From assembly GCF_001682865.1 (NCBI RefSeq), contig NZ_MAQX01000002.1, positions 79,308 through 143,307 on the forward strand: DNA of 64,000 nucleotides. The letters are read 5' to 3'. Made by a program: the position numbers and the translations under genes. Shown here piece after piece: positions 1 through 7,778 of this stretch. This DNA is from Bacillus sp. FJAT-26390. Its GTDB lineage: Bacteria > Bacillota > Bacilli > Paenibacillales > Paenibacillaceae. Under the pieces are notes generated by a model. That model saw nothing but the letters and a program-made list of their open reading frames with translations. It made no database searches and was not told the origin of the DNA. Position 1 is the stretch's first letter. Every line of letters starts with the position of its first letter.

Positions 1-45
1 AAATAATATATCATATTAACGCATTACGCACAATAAATAGTCGTT

Positions 46-942
46 TTATTCGCCGAATATCACTTTGTACAACGCTTGCGTGCCGTTGTTCTCTTCTCCA
101 TTCGCAATAACCTGCTCATATAAAGAGCGTGCGAGAGCCAGGCCAGGCAAGGGCAGCCCAAGTTCATCTGCCGATTCTATCGCAATTTTGATATCCTTCA
201 TGAAATGCTTCACATAAAACCCAGGTGCAAAATCTCCGTTTATGATGCGCGGACCCAGATTCGACAATGACCAGCTGCCTGCCGCGCCAGCTTCGATGCT
301 CTTTAGCACCTTGCTCTGCTCCAATCCCGCACGCTTCGCGTATGCGAGCGCTTCGCTTACGCCGATCATATTGGATGCGATCGCAATCTGATTGCACATT
401 TTCGTAAATTGGCCGGAGCCCGCTGCTCCCTGATGTACGATATTTTTGCCCATAAGCAAAAACAGCGGCAAGGCCGCTTCAAAGGCTTCCTCCGTACCGC
501 CGGCCATAATCGAAAGCCTAGCCTCCTTGGCGCCGATATCCCCTCCAGATACAGGAGCGTCAACCGCCGCAAGCCCTCTTTCACTTGCCTCCTGCTCGAT
601 GCGTTTAGCAAGCGATGGACTTGAAGTCGTCATATCGATCAGCAGACGATTCGGCTTAACATTTTGCAATAAGCCCGCTTCTCCAAAGTAAACCTCTTCT
701 ACGTCGGCAGGATAGCCGAGCATCGTAATGATTACATCTGATTGCTCAGCAACTAATTGGGGCGTATCTTGCCATAAGGCACCTCTTGAAACCAAGTTAT
801 CTGCTCTTGACTTCGTGCGATTGTATACGTTCACCTTATAACCTGCGGCTAGCAAATGCCCCGCCATGCTTTCCCCCATAATGCCTGTCCCGATAAATCC
901 GATTACGCTCGCTTGATCGATCTTCAATTCTGTCAATTTCAT
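46..942 (-). CDS. NAD(P)-dependent 3-hydroxyisobutyrate dehydrogenase-family oxidoreductase
   Basis: The 298-residue product has the beta-hydroxyacid dehydrogenase layout. An N-terminal Rossmann fold carries the dinucleotide motif GFIGTGIMG at residues 15-23. A DAPVSGGDIGA substrate-binding segment follows, and then an all-helical C-terminal domain with the family catalytic lysine in GQFTKMCNQ. Enzymes of this family oxidise small beta-hydroxyacids such as 3-hydroxyisobutyrate or tartronate semialdehyde; the substrate here cannot be read from sequence. The frame is open upstream to 1125, but the ATG at 942 is preceded by GGAG and begins just before the Rossmann fold, so the upstream part, which is basic and unlike the family, is probably not translated. 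It lies downstream of the pepF-like gene on the same strand and could be read from it. Confidence 0.88.
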   Translation of the reverse strand: MKLTELKIDQASVIGFIGTGIMGESMAGHLLAAGYKVNVYNRTKSRADNLVSRGALWQDTPQLVAEQSDVIITMLGYPADVEEVYFGEAGLLQNVKPNRLLIDMTTSSPSLAKRIEQEASERGLAAVDAPVSGGDIGAKEARLSIMAGGTEEAFEAALPLFLLMGKNIVHQGAAGSGQFTKMCNQIAIASNMIGVSEALAYAKRAGLEQSKVLKSIEAGAAGSWSLSNLGPRIINGDFAPGFYVKHFMKDIKIAIESADELGLPLPGLALARSLYEQVIANGEENNGTQALYKVIFGE

Positions 943-1130
943 TCCGCCTCTCCATGATAGGTCTACAATTTCAGATATGCTTATTATAATATTGTTCGAA
1001 AAAAAATAGCCAGAGACATAGGCTTGCGCTTGTCTCCGGCTGTCCGGTGGATGTCTTCTCGTTTTTTTAATTCTATCTGTCCGAGCCTTAAATAATCTAT
1101 AGCTCAGACCGCTCATCTTATCCATTAACC

Positions 1131-2915
1131 TTATTCGTTCGTCATTTCAATAAACTGACCCACATCAATGGCAGTCAATGCAACCGCATCGCGCCAAAAA
1201 TCGATCTCTTCCACATTTACGCCAAGATGCTCGTTAGCCAGCTGCTCGACGCCCATCCGGCCGGTATCTCGCAGCAATGCGACATACTGATCCTTAAACT
1301 CCGGGCCTTCCTTCAGCGCTTTCGCATAAATGCCCGCGCTGAATAAATAACCGAACGTATAAGGGAAGTTATAGAAAGGGACGTCCGTAAAGTAGAAATG
1401 CATTTTGGATGCCCAGAAATGGGGATGAACCTCCCCTAGCAGATCGCAATAAGCTTCGCGCTGCGCTTCTTCCATCAATGTGTTCAGCTCTTCTACAGAC
1501 ACTAGACCCTCTTTGCGGCGCGCATAGAACCGTGTCTCGAATAAGAAACGAGCATGAATGTTCATAAAGAAAGCCACTGAACGCTGAATTTTGTCTTCAA
1601 GCAGTCCAAGCTTCTCCTCAGGTTCAACGGCAGCATTAAACGCACGGTCAGATACGATTAGCTCTGCGAAAGTAGATGCCGTCTCCGCCACATTCATCGC
1701 GTACTCTTGCGACAAAGCTGGCAAGTCGTTCATCACATGCTGGTGATAAGCATGGCCTAGCTCATGCGCCAGCGTAGAAATATTCGAAGCTGTGCCCGAA
1801 AAAGTCATGAAAATACGGGTTTGGCCGCTCTTCGGAAACGACGTGCAGAAGCCGCCGGGACGCTTGCCGGGACGATCCTCGGCCTCTATCCAGCCCTCGC
1901 GGAACGCAAGCTCCGAGAAGTCGGCAAGATCAGGGCTGAACGTTCGGAATTGCTCTACGATAAAAGCCGCCGCTTCGTCGTATGGAATCGTCTTTGTTGC
2001 AGAGCCGATCGGCGCTTCTACATCATGCCAGTCAAGCTTTTCTAAGCCAAGCAGCTTTGCTTTGCGCTCTAGGTAGGCAACAAGCACCTGCTTGCCCTCT
2101 TGAATCGCAGCCCACATCGCCTGCAGCGTTGCCTCGCTCATCCGGTTAATTTGCAGAGGATCCTGCAGAACCGATTCCCAGCCGCGCTTCTCATACAGCT
2201 TCAAACGAAAGCCTGATATCCGGTTCAGCGTCTCGGCGCACAAGTCAGCCTGCTCCGACCACTCGCGCTCCCATTCTGCGAATGCCGTTTGGCGAACCTC
2301 GCGATCCCCGTCGGATAGACGGTTTTGCATTTGGCCTGCGGATAAAATATGTTTCAAGCCGTCCTTGCCGATATCGGTAAATTTCGCGCGCGACACAATG
2401 ACATTATAATAGTCGCCCCAGCCATGATAGCCGTCTACAGCCAAATCCTCTGCCAGCGCCTCCAGCTCAGGAGCCATCTTCTTCTTCGCAAGCTCCCGTC
2501 GTTCGTTTAGGTTGAAAGCAACCTCGGCTAGCTTCTCGTTCTCAAGCAGCGCAGACCATTCATTGTCATCGAACCCGCGCAGTCTATTATCGAACCGGGT
2601 CAGTACGCCTAGAAACTTTGCGGATAATGTTTTCACATTGTCGTTGCGTGCGCTGGCTGCGGAGTCCCGAATATTTTGAGCGAGCAAACAAGATACGAAT
2701 GACTCCGATTGGCGAAGCCGGATTAAGACGCTTTGCAGCAATTCTGTCATCGACGCGATGTCGGATGCAGCCGTGTCCGCTTCCTTCGCAAGCGCAGCAT
2801 CCAGCTTCGAAATGTCCTCGTCCATTCCCTTTAGCTCCTGCAAGAAAGCAGGCGAGCTTGAGCCTCCCTCATAAAATACGTCTAAATCCCAGCTTTGCGG
2901 GTATCCCTTATTCAT
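1131..2915 (-). CDS. pepF: M3-family oligoendopeptidase F
   Basis: The 594-residue protein is the usual size for bacterial oligoendopeptidase F (M3B). The zinc site HELGH is at residues 384-388 inside HELGHAYHQHV, with a downstream acidic helix around EYAMNVAETAS supplying the third ligand. The enzyme is a cytoplasmic metallopeptidase that degrades short peptides; there is no signal peptide. The start at 2915 has a GAAAGGATG ribosome binding site. A terminator-like hairpin with a T-run in the gene's own orientation stands about 20 bases upstream of that site (see 2938-2986). Its neighbour on the left is the dehydrogenase-like gene, whose annotated start is about 190 bases downstream. Confidence 0.93.
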   Translation of the reverse strand: MNKGYPQSWDLDVFYEGGSSSPAFLQELKGMDEDISKLDAALAKEADTAASDIASMTELLQSVLIRLRQSESFVSCLLAQNIRDSAASARNDNVKTLSAKFLGVLTRFDNRLRGFDDNEWSALLENEKLAEVAFNLNERRELAKKKMAPELEALAEDLAVDGYHGWGDYYNVIVSRAKFTDIGKDGLKHILSAGQMQNRLSDGDREVRQTAFAEWEREWSEQADLCAETLNRISGFRLKLYEKRGWESVLQDPLQINRMSEATLQAMWAAIQEGKQVLVAYLERKAKLLGLEKLDWHDVEAPIGSATKTIPYDEAAAFIVEQFRTFSPDLADFSELAFREGWIEAEDRPGKRPGGFCTSFPKSGQTRIFMTFSGTASNISTLAHELGHAYHQHVMNDLPALSQEYAMNVAETASTFAELIVSDRAFNAAVEPEEKLGLLEDKIQRSVAFFMNIHARFLFETRFYARRKEGLVSVEELNTLMEEAQREAYCDLLGEVHPHFWASKMHFYFTDVPFYNFPYTFGYLFSAGIYAKALKEGPEFKDQYVALLRDTGRMGVEQLANEHLGVNVEEIDFWRDAVALTAIDVGQFIEMTNE

Positions 2916-2937
2916 CTGCTTTCATCCTTTCTTCCAT

Positions 2938-2986
2938 AAAAAAAGCCGAGAAGCGGCCGCGTTTTATTTGCGCAAACCTTCTCGGC
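2938..2986 (-). terminator. Hairpin plus T-run in the pepF leader
   Basis: The arms GCCGAGAAG (2945-2953) and CTTCTCGGC (2978-2986) pair perfectly around a 24-base loop. Read on the minus strand the stem is followed by seven T residues (2938-2944), which is an intrinsic terminator pointing into pepF. The next gene to the right starts at 3028 on the other strand, so no minus-strand gene is available to be terminated. Transcription attenuation of pepF is one reading; a relic terminator is another. Confidence 0.55.
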
Positions 2987-3027
2987 GGTGTATAACTTAA
3001 TTATATCCAGATTGGAGGAATTACACC

Positions 3028-3198
3028 ATGTCTAAACCGTTGCAAATTTCGGCCGATACAGCTATTAAGCTCTCCGAGCAGCTTGGCGTGCCGATCGAGC
3101 ATTTGATGCATATGCCTCGTCACATTTTGCTGCAGAAGCTGGCTGAGCTTGCTAAGAGCGATGCGCCCGCTGCACCCGATAGCGATCAAAAATCATGA
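3028..3198 (+). CDS. YycC-like small protein
   Basis: This 56-residue protein starts MSKPLQISADTAIKLSEQLG and contains the stretch LMHMPRHILLQKLAEL, which I associate with the small YycC-type proteins of Bacillales; their function is unknown. A strong GGAGG lies 10 bases before the ATG. It is soluble, with two predicted amphipathic helices and a polar alanine-proline tail. Its TGA overlaps the ATG of the next gene in an ATGA junction, so the two are probably translationally coupled. The promoter must lie in the 112 bases shared with the divergent pepF gene, where TATAAC (2991-2996) and TATATC are possible -10 elements. The family assignment is from memory of the motif. Confidence 0.75.
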   Translation: MSKPLQISADTAIKLSEQLGVPIEHLMHMPRHILLQKLAELAKSDAPAAPDSDQKS

Positions 3199-3437
3199 TT
3201 CCGTTCGAAAAAGCATGGCCTTATGACATTCTAATGGGTGATCTTTACGTAGCAAGCTGTCCCTTCTGCCAAGCGGAAAATGTGCTGCTCCCTGTCAAGC
3301 CGGCAGAGCTGCAGGACATTCAAGACGGCATGAAGCGGCTGCTCGTCTTTCCTTGCTGCCACAATAAAGTGACCCTTGTTGACGCAGACCGGGATTACTT
3401 GCTGACAGACCGCGTTCTTAGGAAGAAAACTCACTAA
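3195..3437 (+). CDS. Conserved hypothetical protein with CPFC motif
   Basis: This 80-residue soluble protein is not assigned to a named family. It carries a CPFC pair near residues 22-25 and a second CC pair near residues 53-54 (FPCCHNK), which together could form a small zinc or metal site. The start codon overlaps the stop of the YycC-like gene (ATGA), which argues for co-translation. It ends tail to tail with the DUF2225 gene, and the two coding ends overlap by four bases (3434-3437). Function is unknown. Confidence 0.72.
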   Translation: MIPFEKAWPYDILMGDLYVASCPFCQAENVLLPVKPAELQDIQDGMKRLLVFPCCHNKVTLVDADRDYLLTDRVLRKKTH

Positions 3438-4174
3438 GCCGAAGTAGAGATCGATTGTTCAGTCAAAGCATCGATATCGCTTAGAGATGTGTCGCCGGAT
3501 GCGTTTTTCGATCCGGCTTCCATATCCTCGCGGATAAGCTGCCATTGCTCGCGGCTTGCGCGAATCATCGCGGCATCGACGATTTTCTTATCGTTCACTA
3601 CGCGGGAGAACCACCGAACAGCATCGTTTAACTCCCCGATTCGACGGCTCAGCTCCCCAATCAAATACATGAGCTTTGCATTGTTAAGCGCAACGCCCTC
3701 TGCCTCATAAACCCGTATGTACGCCTGCAATGCAAACCGAAGAAACCTTTTCTCATCATTGTGGTTCGCTTCGTACCGGTACAACCAAGCAATGTGATGC
3801 AAAATCCCCGCAATCACACGATCCTTCTCGCCAATCGCTTGCGCGGAGAGCAGGGCGAGCTTGTAGCTCGCCATCGCCTGACTCGCACTGCGCTCGCCGC
3901 CGTATTCTTGCTTTTGCCAACGCTTGCCGATTTTATCTTGATACTGCTTTTTTTGTTGATCGTTTAACCGACCCATACCATTCTCAGTCGATGCAAAGCC
4001 GCAATACGGGCAAATCCTAACGACATAGTAATCAGGATTCACCTCAGATTTATAATAACCGCAAAAGTCAGAGTCCGTTCTTGCCGCTCTTTTGAAGCTG
4101 GGTCTAACTCGCGATGTCATAAACGTATTTTCACAGCAGATGCATTCGATTTTTGATTGGTATAGTGGTTCCAT
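3434..4174 (-). CDS. DUF2225 family protein
   Basis: The 246-residue product has the DUF2225 layout. An N-terminal metal-binding part has cysteine pairs CICC near residue 10 and CPYC near residue 52. A helical TPR-like region from about residue 90 contains WLYRYEANHNDEKRFLRFAL and a long tail of helices. The family is common in spore-forming Firmicutes and has no established biochemical role. I chose the ATG at 4174 because GAGGAG stands 10 bases before it; the frame runs on to a TTG at 4207. It starts four bases after the globin stop codon and its ribosome binding site lies inside the globin 3' end, so the two genes form one unit. Confidence 0.85.
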   Translation of the reverse strand: MEPLYQSKIECICCENTFMTSRVRPSFKRAARTDSDFCGYYKSEVNPDYYVVRICPYCGFASTENGMGRLNDQQKKQYQDKIGKRWQKQEYGGERSASQAMASYKLALLSAQAIGEKDRVIAGILHHIAWLYRYEANHNDEKRFLRFALQAYIRVYEAEGVALNNAKLMYLIGELSRRIGELNDAVRWFSRVVNDKKIVDAAMIRASREQWQLIREDMEAGSKNASGDTSLSDIDALTEQSISTSA

Positions 4175-4178
4175 ACGA

Positions 4179-4568
4179 TCACGTCTCCTCTTCAGATGTG
4201 TTAACAAAATGATGTGCTGGTCCGGATAGTCTGTCGATAACGATTATTTGAAGCTCTTCATCTATTCCTACCTCTTGCAGCGCTCTGCGCATGCAGTCAA
4301 GCCATGCTAGCGCACGCTCCGGGGTAATAGGGAAGGGCAAATGTCTTGCGCGCATCATCGGATGTCCATACTCGTCTGAGTATAAAGATGGGCCTCCAAA
4401 GAACTGGGTCAAAAATAAATATTGCTTCTCAATAACTGGATCAATGTCTTGCGGGAACAAAGGCCCAATTAATGGATGGGCTTGTACCTTCGGATAAAAT
4501 GATTCCACAATTAGCCTTAAAGTCTCAGCCCCGCCTAACGCTTCATAAAGGCTTATATTCCTATTCAT
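4179..4568 (-). CDS. yjbI: Group II truncated hemoglobin
   Basis: The 129-residue protein matches the group II truncated globins (YjbI/GlbO type). It starts SLYEALGG, followed by IVESFYPKV, GPLFP, the FLTQFFGGPSLYSDEYGHPMMR segment that holds the distal-pocket tyrosine/tryptophan region, and RARHLPFPI with the proximal haem-binding histidine. Such proteins bind oxygen or NO. The ATG at 4568 has GGAG 12 bases upstream. A TATAAT -10 element at 4603-4608 puts the transcript start just upstream of this ATG, so the longer in-frame reading up to 4658 cannot be made from that promoter. The gene is followed immediately by the DUF2225 gene. Confidence 0.9.
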   Translation of the reverse strand: MNRNISLYEALGGAETLRLIVESFYPKVQAHPLIGPLFPQDIDPVIEKQYLFLTQFFGGPSLYSDEYGHPMMRARHLPFPITPERALAWLDCMRRALQEVGIDEELQIIVIDRLSGPAHHFVNTSEEET

Positions 4569-4602
4569 CGTCAATTTCATCTCCATCTTGTAGGTATTTA
4601 GT

Positions 4603-4608
4603 ATTATA
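4603..4608 (-). promoter_or_regulatory. Promoter -10 for globin/DUF2225 unit
   Basis: TATAAT on the minus strand lies 35 bases before the globin ATG, overlapped by a TATGAT that is spaced 16 bases from TTGTTC. Either fits a housekeeping promoter. Confidence 0.55.
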
Positions 4609-4633
4609 TCATATAAATAATTTTCCAGGGAAC

Positions 4634-4662
4634 AAAAAAAAGCCCGCATCGCATCCATGCGG
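4634..4662 (-). terminator. Terminator after the 30-residue membrane protein gene
   Basis: CCGCAT (4644-4649) and ATGCGG (4657-4662) form a stem with a 7-base loop, followed on the minus strand by GC and eight T residues. It sits 28 bases after the small gene that ends at 4690. Confidence 0.65.
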
Positions 4663-4689
4663 ACCTAGTCATATAGAACTTATTACCTA

Positions 4690-4782
4690 TTAACCCTCAT
4701 AGTCTTCTTCCCCAGGCGCTGTAAGAGATTCTCGAATGACATAGACGAAAGCACATACCAAGATGCCAGCGATTATACTCAT
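4690..4782 (-). CDS. Small single-span membrane protein (30 aa)
   Basis: On the minus strand a 30-codon frame starts MSIIAGILVCAFVYVIRESL and ends in the acidic tail GEEDYEG. Residues 2-17 form one hydrophobic helix, so a membrane miniprotein is likely. GGAG lies eight bases before the ATG at 4782; a second in-frame ATG at 4788 is too close to that site. A rho-independent terminator follows within 30 bases. Having its own ribosome binding site and terminator argues that it is real, although its function is unknown. Confidence 0.6.
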   Translation of the reverse strand: MSIIAGILVCAFVYVIRESLTAPGEEDYEG

Positions 4783-5000
4783 ACTCATCACTCCAACCAT
4801 TTCAAAGGTAATTCCATTGTACCATAAAAAAAAAAGGAATCCAGCTTTTTGGAAGCGTTTTCTTTAGGTTTCCTAATTATTTTTAATTTCGTTCAAGTGA
4901 TGGATGTCCCAGTTCCGACATATACGTGTAGGAGGGGTTTGTACATCATCGGCATTCTGCTGCATAAATGCCATCCCAACAATAGCAGGAGGCGGTCTTA

Positions 5001-6077
5001 TTGCTGCGCTCGTTCGTCCATCCGTTATCCATTACCGCCTTTGGCGCTCTTCTTATCGTGCTTCTAATGACCGTCTTTCCGACAGAAACGCTGCATTCCT
5101 CCTTGCGGGGGCTCTCGATCTGGTGGCAGGTGCTTTTCCCGGCATTATTTCCTTTCTTCGTCATTTCGGAGCTGCTGCTCGGCATCGGTATCGTGCATTT
5201 CTTCGGTAAACTGCTCGATCCGTTAATGAGACCTTTATTTCGGCTTCCCGGCATTGGCGGCTTCGTCATCACGATGGGTTATATATCCGGATATCCAGTA
5301 GGAGCAAGGCTAACGGCTCAGCTGTGGGAGCAGCGGCTCGTCAATCGTGCAGAAGGAGAGCGGCTTGTCGCTTTTACAACGACATCTGACCCTATTTTTC
5401 TAATAGGAGCCGTATCGATAGGTTTCTTCCAAAATGTAGCGCTCGCGCCTGTGCTGGCAGCAGCCCATTATGGCGGCGGGCTTATTATCGGCCTCCTCAT
5501 GCGATTCCACGACCGTCATGCACCGCCTTCCTCTGCCGATAAAAATCGGGCTGTCGCTGGCGAAGCAAGAAAACGCCGACCTTCGCGAATCGCCGAAGCG
5601 CTCAAAGCGATGCATGATGCACGCTTGCTTGACGGGCGCGGACTCGGAAGGCTGCTGCAGGATGCCATCCAGTCAGCGCTTAAGCTTATGATTGTCGTGG
5701 GCGGCCTGGTCGTCTTTTTCTCCGTCGTCATGGAGATGCTGACGCATGCGGGGATCGTTGAGGCGATGATTGAGGCGCTCCGTTATTTATTCAACGCAAT
5801 CGGATTGCCGGAGAAGCTGGCGGATGCCGGCATATACGGCTTGTTCGAGGTGACGCTCGGCGCGCGGGCTGCCGGAACAGCCGGTACAGGGCTCATGCAC
5901 CAAGCCGCAATTGCTGCCTGGGTGTTGTCTTGGGGCGGCATATCGGTCCACGCTCAAATCGCGAGCCTGCTGAGCAAAACGGATATGCGCTACCGTCCCT
6001 TGATGCTCGCCAGATTGCTCCATGGATTTATCGCCATGGCGCTTGTCTACTTGCTTTGGGGCTGGATGGCCCCTTAA
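5001..6077 (+). CDS. ylbJ: Sporulation integral membrane protein YlbJ
   Basis: The 358-residue polytopic membrane protein has the YlbJ signature: WWQVLFPALFPFFVISELL near residue 41, GYISGYPVGARL near residue 94, and FEVTLGARAAGTAGT in the last third, with paired nucleoside-transporter-like gate helices. YlbJ is needed for spore cortex formation in Bacillus subtilis and is expressed in the mother cell. The start is a TTG at 5001 with a perfect AGGAGG eight bases upstream; no ATG fits. Roughly eight to nine membrane segments are visible. The gene stands alone, with the NAD kinase gene 99 bases downstream. Confidence 0.9.
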   Translation: MLRSFVHPLSITAFGALLIVLLMTVFPTETLHSSLRGLSIWWQVLFPALFPFFVISELLLGIGIVHFFGKLLDPLMRPLFRLPGIGGFVITMGYISGYPVGARLTAQLWEQRLVNRAEGERLVAFTTTSDPIFLIGAVSIGFFQNVALAPVLAAAHYGGGLIIGLLMRFHDRHAPPSSADKNRAVAGEARKRRPSRIAEALKAMHDARLLDGRGLGRLLQDAIQSALKLMIVVGGLVVFFSVVMEMLTHAGIVEAMIEALRYLFNAIGLPEKLADAGIYGLFEVTLGARAAGTAGTGLMHQAAIAAWVLSWGGISVHAQIASLLSKTDMRYRPLMLARLLHGFIAMALVYLLWGWMAP

Positions 6078-6112
6078 TTCGCCGCAATGCTTTATGACAG
6101 CGCCGCGACTCA

Positions 6113-6141
6113 TTGAATTTAAAGGCAATTTCCTTTATCAT
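6113..6141 (+). promoter_or_regulatory. Promoter of NAD kinase gene
   Basis: TTGAAT (6113-6118) and TATCAT (6136-6141) are separated by 17 bases, a good housekeeping sigma-factor spacing, 36 bases before the start codon. Confidence 0.6.
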
Positions 6142-6176
6142 CTTAAGTACTATGGAGATCGGAAGGAGATTTACCT

Positions 6177-6974
6177 TTGAAGTATGCGGTTATTGATCGA
6201 GGCGATGCTTTATCCAAATCGTTAGCGGAGAAATTTCACATCCTAGCTGCTGAGCGCGGCTTCAAGCGAAACGATGAAACGCCAGAAATCGTCATTTCCA
6301 TCGGTGGAGACGGTACGCTTCTGCTGGCTTTTCATAAATATGTCGATCAAATTACGAATGTTGCGTTTGTTGGCATACACACCGGACATCTCGGCTTCTA
6401 TGCCGATTGGCAGGCAGACGAGCTTGAGGATCTAGTTGCTATGATGGCCGAGGAAACACCTAGAATAGTAAGGTACCCGCTTGCCGAGATCGAGCTTGAG
6501 ACGCCGACTGAATCCCGTCATTACTTATCATTAAATGAGTTCACCCTCAAAGGTGTCGACGGAACTTTGGTTGCCCAAATTAATATCAATGACGAAATGT
6601 TCGAAATGTTCCGAGGTGACGGTATCGTAATCTCCACCCCTTCGGGCAGCACCGCGTATAACAAAAGCTTAGGCGGAGCCATCGTTCATCCGTCCATTGA
6701 ATCTTTGCAAATCGCAGAAATCGCATCCATCAACAATCGCGTTTATCGTACGCTTGGCTCTTCGGTACTGCTGCCGCAGCATCATCATTGCGATATCATC
6801 TCCAAAAAAGAACAGCGGCTGCAGCTCACCATTGATCATATCAGCATCATGCGCAGCGACATCCGCTCGATCCGCTGCAGCGTGTCCAGCCGAAAGGTCA
6901 GCTTTGCCCGGTATCGCCCTTTTCCTTTCTGGAACCGGGTCCGCGAGGCTTTCCTCGGGTACGACGTACGATAA
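6177..6974 (+). CDS. nadK: NAD kinase
   Basis: The 265-residue enzyme phosphorylates NAD to NADP. It has the GGDGT motif (residues 43-47) within ISIGGDGTLLLAF, the NE pair (120-121) and the TPSGSTAYN segment (154-162), all diagnostic of NAD kinases. Length matches the short Gram-positive form. The start is TTG at 6177 with AAGGAG eight bases before it. It converges with the YutD gene and the two share a strong bidirectional terminator. Confidence 0.95.
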   Translation: MKYAVIDRGDALSKSLAEKFHILAAERGFKRNDETPEIVISIGGDGTLLLAFHKYVDQITNVAFVGIHTGHLGFYADWQADELEDLVAMMAEETPRIVRYPLAEIELETPTESRHYLSLNEFTLKGVDGTLVAQININDEMFEMFRGDGIVISTPSGSTAYNKSLGGAIVHPSIESLQIAEIASINNRVYRTLGSSVLLPQHHHCDIISKKEQRLQLTIDHISIMRSDIRSIRCSVSSRKVSFARYRPFPFWNRVREAFLGYDVR

Positions 6975-6990
6975 GCCGGTAAAACCAAAC

Positions 6991-7042
6991 AAACAAAAAA
7001 AGACACGACAGCGCCTGTTACAGGCGCTCCGTGTCTTTTTTG
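6991..7042. terminator. Bidirectional terminator between NAD kinase and YutD
   Basis: An extended stem pairs AAAAAAAGACACG with CGTGTCTTTTTT, with an inner perfect stem AGCGCCTG/CAGGCGCT (7010-7017 and 7021-7028) and a three-base loop. T-runs are present in both directions. The last codons and stop of YutD (7018-7040) lie inside this hairpin. Confidence 0.85.
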
Positions 7043-7752
7043 TTTGGTCGGCTCGTTTCGGTGGAAGCGGCCGCTGTTTCACTGGCTGCAAGACGGAACG
7101 GTTTTTTGCCACGATTGTCGTTGCCCTTAAATCCGCCCTTGCGCTGCTGCTGTTGCTCACGCTTGCCGCCTTGCTGCTCACCGCTATTTCGGCCTTCGCC
7201 GGCAGTCGAGCTGTCGCTGCCGGATTTGCTTTCATTATTGCTGCGGTTAGAGCTTCTATGGCGATTTTCTCGGCTGTGGGTATGGTTCCGATTATGTCTT
7301 TCATGCGATGGCGCAGAAACAGCTTCCTTCGCGCTCGCAACCTCATCATCGTCTGCATCCGCGCCCTCGGAAACCTCTACTAAACCAGCTGCAGCAGCAA
7401 GCAGATCTGCAGCTTCTATACGAGGCCGCTGATCGTCCGCGTCCAAATCATAATCGTCTGGCTCCCGCTTTGTGCTTTGCGTTTTTTCGAGAATGAAATA
7501 TGCGCAGCCAAAATTGCAATATTCATTAATATAATCCGGCATGCCGGAGAGATTGCTCTCCTTCGTAGCCTTCTGATGATTATCGCGGAAAAAGCCCTTC
7601 AGCCTAAGCTGGCTATAACCCCAGTCGCCTACGATAAAATCGTAGCGCTCGAGCACCTCGCTGTACCGATCGCGAAAAGCTTCTGGATTCCAGCCGTTTC
7701 GATTTTCTTGAACAATTTCGTATGATTTTCCGCCGATATGAATTAAAGCCAT
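7018..7752 (-). CDS. yutD: YutD family protein with long low-complexity tail
   Basis: The first ~95 residues of this 244-residue protein match the YutD (DUF1027) family: MALIHIGGKSYEIVQENR, FRDRYSEVLERYDFIVGDWG and INEYCNFGCAYFILEK. YutD proteins are about 100 residues in other Bacillales and their role is unknown. From residue ~100 on the protein is a disordered, charged tail rich in Ser, Arg, Asn, Gln and His, ending KKDTERL inside the shared terminator stem. The ATG at 7752 has AGGTGG five bases upstream. It begins 26 bases after lipA, in the same orientation, so lipA and yutD are probably co-transcribed. Confidence 0.82.
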   Translation of the reverse strand: MALIHIGGKSYEIVQENRNGWNPEAFRDRYSEVLERYDFIVGDWGYSQLRLKGFFRDNHQKATKESNLSGMPDYINEYCNFGCAYFILEKTQSTKREPDDYDLDADDQRPRIEAADLLAAAAGLVEVSEGADADDDEVASAKEAVSAPSHERHNRNHTHSRENRHRSSNRSNNESKSGSDSSTAGEGRNSGEQQGGKREQQQQRKGGFKGNDNRGKKPFRLAASETAAASTETSRPNKKDTERL

Positions 7753-7778
7753 GTTCTCCACCTCATCTTGAGCGTCAG

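Noticed and set aside
943..1125. 61-codon N-terminal extension of the dehydrogenase-like protein
   Set aside because: The extension is basic and unlike the family, and a good ribosome binding site serves the ATG at 942.
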